Virus record (IMG/VR): IMGVR_UViG_3300021197_001360
Span: 1-30,262 of that record
DNA from: a virus
Reading direction: 5' to 3' (one strand)
DNA: 30,262 nucleotides
The translations under genes were made by a program, and so were the position numbers. Below, piece by piece: positions 21,201 to 26,360 of the stretch; the stretch's first letter is position 1, and every line of letters starts with the position of its first letter. Below the pieces are notes generated by a model. That model was not told where the DNA came from. It was given only the letters and a program-made list of their open reading frames with translations, and ran no database searches.

Positions 21201-23422
21201 CTTATCGATTTCTTAATCGCTTTTGTCAGAGACTCGTTCTTAATGTTTTGTGAAAAACCAGATACTCTTTCAGTAACCGCTTTCAACTCTCGGAAAGACA
21301 TACCGCGTAGAAGAGCATCGTCGAGTCCACCACGCCCCATCAGACTAAAACCAGAAGTAATGACTCCTGTTATAGCTGCACTCATAAAGCCAGCACCTAA
21401 AGCCCGATCTCTGATCTCTTCTTCGGACAGATCAGTGTTCTCTCGGAGGTGGTTAGTAATACTACCATAAGTGGCAGCACCTGATCTGGTAGCTGCTGGA
21501 ACAAAAACAGCCGAGCTAGTCCCAATCTTCTCAGCCAAGTTACTGTTGAACGCTTTCATAACGTCGTTAGTTAACTTGCCGTCCCCTTTCTTCACAGCTT
21601 CCTCAATTACTTGAGCCAACGTCTGCGACCCTTTAGTTTTACCAAACCCTAAAGTAGTTATCTTCTTAGGGGCTGTTTTAATAGTGTGGGATATTACTCC
21701 CTTAGTAATCGCCTTAGCAGCCGCAAAAGAACCCGCCCGTGCAGATACATATGCAGCACCACCTACTCCAGCAGCAGGCGCAGTAACCCCTGCTAAAATA
21801 GCAGTGGCCGCTATATCAACCGTCATAGGGACTATGGTCTCAAAAATTTCTTGAGCATAACCATACTCTTGGTTGAACATCCTAGCTACTTCTCTCCGAT
21901 CGGAACTACGCTGCGCCGACTTAGCTAAGTAGTCGATAGCGACATCGTTGCCCATAGCCGCTGGAACAGCAGCAAGGAGAGTTCCAAAGCCGTCGATTAT
22001 AGATGCGCCGACGCCAGCGGCCTTTTCGGTGAACTCACTGTAGTTGTCTTCATCAGCTAAGAAATCATTTAAGATTTTGTGGTTCGCTTTACCATCTGCT
22101 CTTCCTTGCATCAAAGCAGCATTCCACTCGTCATCTACGCCACTCCTACTAAGAACTTTTGCGTAGCTCTCAAAGTTTTGATCTAATACCGCAGTTCTAT
22201 TTGCTTCTAAGATCTGTCGAGTTTCAGGCGAAAGGTCAGGTCTGGCCTTCAACATGTCGTTGAAAGCATCTTCATTAACCATCGCAGCAGAGTGGACAAC
22301 AGGAGTTCCGAAAGATGTCATCCTCAGATTCTTCCCAGCTTCTTCTCCTTCATAGAACTCAAACATCCCACTGTTCGTAGCCTTCTCCAAAATGATCTGG
22401 TTATAAGCAGCTTCAATCTCTTCTGCGTTATATTCTTCTCCTTGGTCGAGTCCGCTCCTGTTGTTCAGCTTTTCCGCAATAGACCGGATAGCTTCTGAAT
22501 GATCGACTTCCTGAGCAGCGTCTAACGCATCAATCCTCTCTTCAGCGTCTGAATCAAACAAACCACTAAAGAACTCTCCAACATCTTCAAACCTTCTTTT
22601 AGACCAATCCATTACCCCTTTGTCTTCCGACTCGGCTAGGTTCTTGGCGTGGGCTTCAATTTGGATTCCTAATTTAGAGGAGCCATCAACCAAAGAGTTG
22701 ATCATTCCTTTTGCCTCATTATACCGATTCAGCTTAAAACGAGGAACATTAGATCCAGCAGGGACTACTAATTGCTCTTGGGCAATGTAAGCATCAGACA
22801 ACGAAACATCTCCAGCGGAAGAAGCAGCTATCGCGTCACTAAGGTTCTCAAACTTTAAGGCAGAGTCACCCGCAATAATTCTCCGGTTCCCTTCCGCGTC
22901 TGTTGTAGCTATGAAAGGGAGATCTCCTGCACGGAGCATACGTTTCTTAACAACATCATATTGACGGTCAACAGCTTCGTCAGATTTAAGCTGTAATTCA
23001 TTGAAGGTATCGTCTTCGATAGAATAAGGATTCTCCGTCCTCATTCTGTTAGCCTCTTTGAACTCGGTGATAGTAGTCCAGTCAGGGTCGTCTTGGCTGA
23101 TCCTAGATTGGATCATATCCAATTTAGCTTCTTTAGAAATACCTTTAGGGGCGGTAAGTGACTTATAGCCCTCAAGGTCTCCCTGCTCTAGAGAACCTTC
23201 CTTAACTAATGACGAATACAATCCTGTTTGGATTTCTTCTTCCGCCTTAACCGACATCGCACCCGCATCGATATAAGTTTTACGTAGGTAATCCGCGTAA
23301 TTAACGCGGCTAGTCGTATCCTCTTCTTCGATTGGTCTTTTAGAAGACCAGTCCGAGTATTTCTCAAATTCAGGTTCGGCAGAACCAGTTAGTGAGCCAA
23401 CAAGCTTCTCGTATTCAGTCAT
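12245..23422 (-). CDS. Giant 3725-residue phage protein, probable ejection protein
   Basis: One unbroken frame of 11.2 kb, last gene of the leftward terminase/ejection block. ATG 23420-23422 begins MTEYEKLVGSLTGSAE. Hydrophobic Gly/Ala-rich segments lie near residues 466-490, 521-567, 676-706 and 793-815. Seven or eight TPEV units follow (~889-916). Two zincin-like motifs occur, LEEYVHAF (~1794) and SEEVAHVA (~2055). Later come a coiled-coil region, a membrane segment YTVLGGVSLAVPAALAALSG (~3400) and a C-terminal region (SVDLTYLNPFSLVTDPFARA) reminiscent of the 'large polyvalent protein' LPD38/39 domains. In podoviruses the largest internal virion protein (T7 gp16) lies at this place and passes DNA through the host envelope. 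I infer the same role, though a DarB-type co-injected defence protein is possible. Start and end are clear; no frameshift is seen. Confidence 0.75.
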   Translation of the reverse strand: MTEYEKLVGSLTGSAEPEFEKYSDWSSKRPIEEEDTTSRVNYADYLRKTYIDAGAMSVKAEEEIQTGLYSSLVKEGSLEQGDLEGYKSLTAPKGISKEAKLDMIQSRISQDDPDWTTITEFKEANRMRTENPYSIEDDTFNELQLKSDEAVDRQYDVVKKRMLRAGDLPFIATTDAEGNRRIIAGDSALKFENLSDAIAASSAGDVSLSDAYIAQEQLVVPAGSNVPRFKLNRYNEAKGMINSLVDGSSKLGIQIEAHAKNLAESEDKGVMDWSKRRFEDVGEFFSGLFDSDAEERIDALDAAQEVDHSEAIRSIAEKLNNRSGLDQGEEYNAEEIEAAYNQIILEKATNSGMFEFYEGEEAGKNLRMTSFGTPVVHSAAMVNEDAFNDMLKARPDLSPETRQILEANRTAVLDQNFESYAKVLSRSGVDDEWNAALMQGRADGKANHKILNDFLADEDNYSEFTEKAAGVGASIIDGFGTLLAAVPAAMGNDVAIDYLAKSAQRSSDRREVARMFNQEYGYAQEIFETIVPMTVDIAATAILAGVTAPAAGVGGAAYVSARAGSFAAAKAITKGVISHTIKTAPKKITTLGFGKTKGSQTLAQVIEEAVKKGDGKLTNDVMKAFNSNLAEKIGTSSAVFVPAATRSGAATYGSITNHLRENTDLSEEEIRDRALGAGFMSAAITGVITSGFSLMGRGGLDDALLRGMSFRELKAVTERVSGFSQNIKNESLTKAIKKSISRSLSKNGKMARVFSVGKNFTDEAMEEGLDQFVNSFVEDAALDQDTPLLERLEQTFHAAMIGGIMGAGAPVVQKVGSRLKMNEQRKFAQVDRLYDEIAKDVELNLKDTGSPISAAVLGRYFRLSAKEAELQVSDKPAPEATQKTQPEVTPEVTPEVTPEVTPEVTPEVTPEVTPEVTQETQPEVTDRPTDIGSLFNGLTAQGQSESLQFLTEEFTNIYPDFLKVKSIPEIIEIAAQADSVTEEGNLTEEQEAAIDIRNSLKGYLELESVPAQQKELKAQQEEITEEVTEDDITKALNEADPEEVKAAADSALSGDKAGLYPKASKSFTPPPLDLSFFQKGKELTDSELQEANAVLELENAGYPVRLTSSQKHGVPLTRKDTSKVSDHLANRIYSKWPLIELDSKQKTQDFTGQRITYFDPVTQKKVSSKAIKGKLDTEGNGVFNNDPVLMAQMLAHNIRIPVPDSVNVFDINPSIKVVDGYVTRVEKPRADGLGVEHLGSPLNSIVNAKVDKSRLDDLTKLPFTVSGMEDTVMPHGATPVNERGYSLPVGDSLSTFGDIRNSLKDYTEAVTRSGEDFKMVKIHLNGAKKTGLDLLEKSDTGAVTPIFEAYHEYLFLLNLFSVRDTLLKSTKYNFSAGDILAVPDKRARNFAAREIATRLSIDNMVENGKVNTKLLASALKGFVKVDERASNADIINEFVNQQILNNRSFENNAMPTFPSVLSKKVRKYVDQEKSRKMAQQNSVVSTFSDLNLDSEIFGDSLVGGMRTEGMTDLDGGRVEDPFAGSGPLDRDVDLSEASLGAKAASQLSVEEINDSPELRQSLEELFIDGIVPNASAKQIAEVKKMTTSDIMSVMGEFLRSANYESAEGSQALKFKKLLSDSALAGQESFRQAVYLNYLSNLDSSDPQFIAGLRSMLKESLGKDVSEKQAINFAKTINSGRLALYSRTHVSGQQKAIYEAENLQEIERLGLESQNPESVVKAIQTIAKTSDSESHRLVADLLLEDVNFIRQVSFEIAQIEADFAGKYSRLTDGSHSVLINTKTGNGLGLENALLEEYVHAFLNNIANLPLENLSPNQRSARTRLEGLFKLAEREYRKGNPNPYMEDAFENFDEFLAKFLLSPELQSLIKDLDPPKAQRGFFTRILEALVSMFRKVSKSEAATYTAALKDVIALSKSVARTQPVPISQVGAKVADEAMRAASENAKMYEFLGTVEAPVLATAQRPVDPQDANFASVISDYRQDTKDPKSDQREMEALILHLKSRMPYGMEVGMDVGTPSPAYAIANRIFINPSVIMANVADMDQIGARVYVESIVSEEVAHVASWNSLTSREINNYIDRLSLDNFKEIAGTYYLNPAEKAAKIALLESSVEENLTPEQENAIRVLKRQLAEEKLRMHLQKVTRGFTTEEDVDFWSSDPSLLQMIARYFKGIFSRLSAMREMKGGSGALDSMLRKIHGEILLINAGFNTVTSDTPFNTDNPEATMAEFKRFMEVDVLGEAQDYGVAVDQAITLAASSLPVDSINRIMRKARLAVIDGRTIVDVEDDDAEPVEVQNPNPITGMDHKGIKQSIENLSTDRQRISVDLLPDEKMKIKVTDPQRIDDKTKKEILLSSVDVTLLEDGELHIDLMVTPVENSKSKSFSAEFMLAVIADADVNGIKQLTTIGGGDYQSVILKKAKTQILNFVGAEYGVDAQAALSKMLPDYSQSMVGYSTWMKTAFEPEFFEKETIIKHLGNVITSDTPSKVSNPRYGGEILDILQEPATKDVDQIRDMQLREALGEADLEADLEATFLREEFGVGPSEPQDVSEDAKAAYLNQLSDVDKQKVVNYAKNLLTDYYKESSRRAKDLLSTQPEGEFDLFKAVNGGTVAENKSAKRNWEGSGTEANYVFDLTDGSPSLKAYFKGYTGKLLLQKKTNEKIAEAITDYRAEVKDSAPEDLQLIKDKYNDLVMDKDGEIGLDFPLFASSRNPNPVSSGDKYDFSMIPELLEIPQFEYKTYKSPEGMISRIFQGDLGSPIRSMLDQRDEFKRGGIHILKSFHKKFNDVVEEDGIILDKSTLDTIAAAQGYNENSLVSNTFYVAKENEHRARVKVIEADDTLTSAEKKTQKAASKQTHDDEIDLKERTAIDARNLETSQALSDLAQMSPKLAALITSMRTQLIQPIQEKIKGAGISNELRVRIDQTGGFYITRSYRMFNDPTHAQKVREDPTYAKARAAAMVFFDGDVKDKAYAAAKADNKSDAEADDAADAALRKAHAKAGTGSTHGERALDAFIQRYEGILSGTPTTTNRYSKIAKNFSKRKDLPPELREILGEYGAETGTDLIARTYATVSTIAAEQVFRSNIVKVGKDQGFIVDAKTYAADPSKYPDFIQMKSNANRNDPFANVYAEKSLVDDLADIINPSFANSGSSTAEQAVSKTASALQNLTGKSMLLKTLGSVGFYFRNILGNILFFGPANGMPLHKMGSTLVDTLKFSTQQWNNPDELNAVLSEYVTLGVFGDELRAGMIKELLDSGEGKKDFASRLNEILDEAPVVGKGKSFIAATEKKLTGLSASVDGAYKIAYYEHELSVLRKAKANHPNTKVGKMGDNELKRLAASNVKRTAQSLSQAPPLVRALSKSSYGMLFAPFIRFKAEVPRIVYNTYKLAKEEKASDNPDIVRRGKQRLRGLYTVLGGVSLAVPAALAALSGIGDEEDEALRKSMPSYLRGHSFYYWGKGKDLTSVDLTYLNPFSLVTDPFARAFESLSRGNFSGAVGAFVKGAIFDQYLDEQILAGAVNDTMNNENSTTGKPIWIPEVDGFGSSVGKGLLYTLKTAYSPRILTDAVDAYEASGGDYNKFTDSPIGEFVEGAYPVRFHSVDVEKQYRRFLREHQSRIRLVNDKKFILYSDKPMSDDDVMDVYNEEYEGRKKLNRELYRVGRGFESLGISAPKQVATMRQFGFGKDKSAMIIQGVMDRLTPNKGFMQNIIERGHSDRIAPLFEARDKEPRYFKLKD
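20674..20757 (-). repeat. Seven 12-bp tandem repeats encoding TPEV
   Basis: Seven perfect copies of TAACTTCCGGTG (plus strand) occur in a row, with degenerate copies on both sides. In the giant gene they encode Thr-Pro-Glu-Val units, an extended acidic linker that divides the hydrophobic N-terminal quarter from the rest. Perfect identity suggests recent expansion. Confidence 0.95.
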
Positions 23423-23458
23423 AGCTGATAATATATGTATGTGGTTTAGTGGAGACTT

Positions 23459-24430
23459 TTAATCAAATGCCGTAGATAATTTACTTTGAGGTCCGCCGTT
23501 AGGTAGACTAGAAGCGATTTTAGAACTTAATGCTCCTAAAGCTGCGCGTCTTAATTCTTGATCGCTCATATGATTTAGAAGATCTTTTACTTTTACGGCG
23601 GGGTATTTAATAGGGTCTAAGATAGTGAAGACAGACTGTAAAGTATCTTTATCTTCACGTTCTAATGAAAATTTAGGTTTCTCTCCTTTCCCATCGTAAG
23701 AAGCTTGTATGTCTTCAGACGGACCTATTTTAGAAACTAGATCATAATAATGCTTATAATTTGTAAGACTTTCTTTTCGATCAGCGTCTTGTGCTTCCTC
23801 TTGGGCTTTTAGAGTAGAAGCTACTAGTCTTGACTTAGCCGCTTCAGCTCCACTCTGTAAAGCTCGTTCCATAGGCGTGACTTCATCATCCATTGAGGCT
23901 AATTCATTAACCAAATCAATATCACCAGCACTTGCAGCTATTTTTATAGCGTCGAGGTATTTGTTCTGCTCTTTTAGTCTATCTTGCTCTGCTTTAGTTT
24001 CTATTGATTTTTGTGAATCAATAGCTTTAAAAGCTGCTCCGAACTTACTAGATAGAATTGGGCTGTAAGAGATTACTGAAGAGTAATCTACGAGATTCCT
24101 GTTTAACTGCTCCGACTTCTGTAAAGGACTCAAGGTCTCATCATCAAGGATGCCGTTAACCAAAGAATCAATTTTAGGGGAAAACTCTAAAGCTTCGTTC
24201 TGCCTCTGGGCGTCCCTTCTAGCTTTCTGGAGATCCATCTTTTGTTTTTCGTAAGACAGTTCTTGCTGCCGCATCGCCATTGTGTGCTGCTGCATCTTCA
24301 TCGTATGCGTCTGCATAGGCATAATAACCTCTTGGCGATACTTCATCGCTTCGTCGAAACCTCTTTCGCCAGCGAGCATTGGGAAATACTGCTGGCGGAG
24401 TGGTGCGATGTCTTGGTTGTAATTAATCAT
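23459..24430 (-). CDS. Coiled-coil protein, probable internal virion protein
   Basis: A 323-residue protein beginning MINYNQDIAPLRQQYFPMLA. Residues ~30-80 are a Met/Gln-rich helix (QTHTMKMQQHTMAMRQQELS) and the middle is a charged helix. The C-terminal part (LLNHMSDQELRRAALGALSS) is helical. It lies between the 496-residue and 3725-residue genes, with a 5-nt gap before it and 36 nt after. In T7-like gene order the ejection proteins gp14, gp15 and gp16 lie side by side, and this would be the middle member. That is by position and helix content only. Met/Gln-rich amphipathic helices are common in proteins that cross or line a membrane tube. No SD at a usable distance. Confidence 0.65.
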   Translation of the reverse strand: MINYNQDIAPLRQQYFPMLAGERGFDEAMKYRQEVIMPMQTHTMKMQQHTMAMRQQELSYEKQKMDLQKARRDAQRQNEALEFSPKIDSLVNGILDDETLSPLQKSEQLNRNLVDYSSVISYSPILSSKFGAAFKAIDSQKSIETKAEQDRLKEQNKYLDAIKIAASAGDIDLVNELASMDDEVTPMERALQSGAEAAKSRLVASTLKAQEEAQDADRKESLTNYKHYYDLVSKIGPSEDIQASYDGKGEKPKFSLEREDKDTLQSVFTILDPIKYPAVKVKDLLNHMSDQELRRAALGALSSKIASSLPNGGPQSKLSTAFD

Positions 24431-24435
24431 ATAAA

Positions 24436-25926
24436 CTATAAGCCTCTGGGACGTGGGCCTTTGGGTTTTTTTACGTAGTCGCTCTTACGGTAAATACCTT
24501 CGCTACGATCTTCGATACCATTACCATTTGAATCCCTAAATTCCGCAGTCTGATATTCACTGACCATCATTTCGTTACCGTCTTTATCATAATAAACAGG
24601 CCCTTGCCCTCTCTTTCTCACTTCATCAAGTGAAATCGCGTTACCCTTTAGGTCATAAAGGAACTGGGACGGGTCTATGCTTGTGGGTTGGGCTTCTTTG
24701 GGGTTTTGGTTTCGTGTTTTATCTAAAGGAGATTGGTATTTTTCAAACGCTTTGGGTTTTTCGGGGTTTTGGTTTCGTGTTTTATCTAAAGGAGATTGAT
24801 ATTTCCCCACCTTTTTTGGCTGCTGGATCGAGTCGTTCGATTTTGGCTCCCCCACCCCCATCGCGTCAACTATGTTTTTAGAACCCGCAGCAATATCTGC
24901 TTGCTTTTTTCGTTCCTCTTCTTGTTTTGCTATTTCTTTACTAGCGTCAATTTTACCTAGAAGTCTTCCCGCCCTAAGTGCGGGAGTATCTATAGACGGC
25001 TCATTCGCACGAACCATCTCACCAGCCATTGCCATTTGTTCAGCGGCTCTGCCGTAACCTTGACGGCGGAGTCTACGTGAAGCCCTACGGGCCTTACCGC
25101 TCTTAGGTCCAATTGCGCGAGATGGTTGACGTAAGGGAGACCCGCTACCTATTTTATAGTTAGGGTCTTGCATGGCGGCAAGTGCGCCAAGTCCTGTGCC
25201 GTATTGCCGCTGGAAAATTACGTTCTGTGCTGCTTCTTTTGAAGAAGAAGTCGGGGCAGCAGTAGTAAAATTTGAAGGCTTAATTGAATTTTTTTTCATC
25301 GTTGCCTCAAAAGCTTCACCAGAAACACCTTCGTATTTGCCAAGTTGTTCCTTAGCTTTTGCGTATATCTCTGGAGTCAAGCGGGATGGGTCGTTTGGAT
25401 GTTTCTTTGAGAGACTTTTCAGCTCATTAAAGAAATCTTGACGCATAGTCGATTTCTCATCAAAAGCAGATTGATCACCAGATTCACCTTTAGGAGTCCT
25501 GTATATTCCTTTAAAAAATTCAGATTTTTCTTTAGGGTCTATTACAGGTGATTCAGGGAAACCCTTAGCCTCAGCACGTAGGCCAATCTGAGCGTCTTCC
25601 ATAGAAGACAATAAAGCTCCCGCTGGTTTAGGGTCACCTTCCTCAGCTTGCGGGAACAGAGACATACCCGAAAAAGTGTTCCTAGCTTCTTGAAGTTTTG
25701 AGGGGGAGGCGTCACGCTCAGGGGCAAGCTGGGCGAGTCTTTCTTCAGCTTTCTTTTTATCCGAAGCCTCTAATTCTTCGGGAGTTTGAGGGACTTCCAA
25801 TTGAGCAGCGCGTTTGGCTCCAGCAATCTGGCCCGCTGCCTTAATTAGTTCTTTCTCTTTATCAGTTAGCTCATATTCTTTTTTTTTGCTAACAGTTTTT
25901 TTCTGTGTGTCAGTTAACTCAGCCAT
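24436..25926 (-). CDS. Virion protein candidate with tandem repeat and calcium-loop-like motif
   Basis: A 496-residue protein, start ATG 25926 (MAELTDTQKKTVSKKKEYEL), two bases after the stop of the preceding gene. It is mostly polar and probably disordered in part. A basic patch (GKARRASRRLRRQGYGRAAE) lies in the second half. A 21-residue unit beginning KYQSPLDKTRNQNP occurs twice in a row (DNA period 63 bp). Near the C-terminus FRDSNGNGIEDRSEG resembles a calcium-binding DxNxNGxxD loop as in dockerins and thrombospondin type 3 repeats. By position it is the first of three ejection-type proteins after the terminase. No family was recognised, and an assembly factor is an alternative. Confidence 0.65.
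   Translation of the reverse strand: MAELTDTQKKTVSKKKEYELTDKEKELIKAAGQIAGAKRAAQLEVPQTPEELEASDKKKAEERLAQLAPERDASPSKLQEARNTFSGMSLFPQAEEGDPKPAGALLSSMEDAQIGLRAEAKGFPESPVIDPKEKSEFFKGIYRTPKGESGDQSAFDEKSTMRQDFFNELKSLSKKHPNDPSRLTPEIYAKAKEQLGKYEGVSGEAFEATMKKNSIKPSNFTTAAPTSSSKEAAQNVIFQRQYGTGLGALAAMQDPNYKIGSGSPLRQPSRAIGPKSGKARRASRRLRRQGYGRAAEQMAMAGEMVRANEPSIDTPALRAGRLLGKIDASKEIAKQEEERKKQADIAAGSKNIVDAMGVGEPKSNDSIQQPKKVGKYQSPLDKTRNQNPEKPKAFEKYQSPLDKTRNQNPKEAQPTSIDPSQFLYDLKGNAISLDEVRKRGQGPVYYDKDGNEMMVSEYQTAEFRDSNGNGIEDRSEGIYRKSDYVKKPKGPRPRGL
24700..24804 (-). repeat. 63-bp-period direct repeat
   Basis: A 42-bp block at 24700-24741 recurs at 24763-24804 with one mismatch, in frame, within the 496-residue gene. 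It encodes the KYQSPLDKTRNQNP unit twice. The high DNA identity shows a recent duplication. Confidence 0.9.
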
Positions 25927-25928
25927 AA

Positions 25929-26222
25929 TTACCAAAGTTTTTTGCAAGCCCAATAGCGTGCGGTTGTTTTGTCTTTTGCAGTTTTGCAGTTATGTCTGGC
26001 TCTGAAATTAGCCCGACGCTTGGGATTCTTGTGTTTTGTGAAATCGCTGTAATCGCGGTGTCCGTAGCCAACTTTCTTGATCTTGTCTCCTTCTTTACCT
26101 AATACGACGAATTTCTTCTTCGATCCTTTAGGGGCGCGTTTAGGCTTATTGAAGCCAGCGAACGTCTCGCCGTGGTATTGGATACGGCCAGACGGTAGCC
26201 GTTTGAATCTTTTATTCGCCAC
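25929..26222 (-). CDS. Small conserved basic phage protein (RARH...ARYW motif), GTG start
   Basis: A 97-residue protein from GTG 26222 (read MANKRFKRLPSGRIQYHGET...). It is rich in Lys, Arg and Gly; the C-terminus holds FRARHNCKTAKDKTTARYWA, then CKKLW. From memory, this RARHxC...ARYWxC block occurs in small proteins of many marine phages and algal viruses, with unknown function; the Cys/His pattern suggests a zinc site. No ATG exists in the frame, so the start must be GTG or TTG. A promoter (26230-26258) puts its -10 only 7 nt before the GTG, supporting that start; a longer TTG version would begin inside the hairpin terminator. It lies between terminase and the ejection-type genes and heads that transcript. 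Confidence 0.7.
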   Translation of the reverse strand: MANKRFKRLPSGRIQYHGETFAGFNKPKRAPKGSKKKFVVLGKEGDKIKKVGYGHRDYSDFTKHKNPKRRANFRARHNCKTAKDKTTARYWACKKLW

Positions 26223-26229
26223 GCGGCAT

Positions 26230-26258
26230 AATCTACCAGAATCCAACGAAACTGTCAA
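26230..26258 (-). promoter_or_regulatory. Sigma70-type promoter, 7 nt from a GTG start
   Basis: Read leftward: TTGACA (26258-26253), 17 nt, TAGATT (26235-26230) with TG one base before it (extended -10). The GTG start follows after 7 nt, so the transcript would be leaderless or nearly so. CCGTTGACAG around the -35 is identical to the capsid promoter. Confidence 0.6.
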
Positions 26259-26283
26259 CGGAAGGGAATTTTGGGGAGCAGTC

Positions 26284-26360
26284 AAAAAAACTTTTCTCTC
26301 CGGCTCTTAGTATCTTATTATTTATAATAAGATACTAAAGGCTTAGGAGAAAAGTTTTTA
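26284..26360 (-). terminator. Long hairpin terminator, copy B
   Basis: Arms TTAGTATCTTATTAT (26308-26322) and ATAATAAGATACTAA (26325-26339) pair perfectly, inside outer arms ACTTTTCTC and GAGAAAAGT. Read leftward it starts at the terminase stop codon and ends in seven T. It is nearly identical to the hairpin at 7269-7344, in the same orientation. Confidence 0.8.

Noticed and set aside
12245-23422. N4-like virion RNA polymerase in the giant protein
   Set aside because: Length (about 3500 in N4) and place are suggestive, but I found no T7-type motif set: no TxxGR, no catalytic Asp motif A and no Rx3Kx6-7YG. The KSSYG near residue 3350 has wrong spacing.
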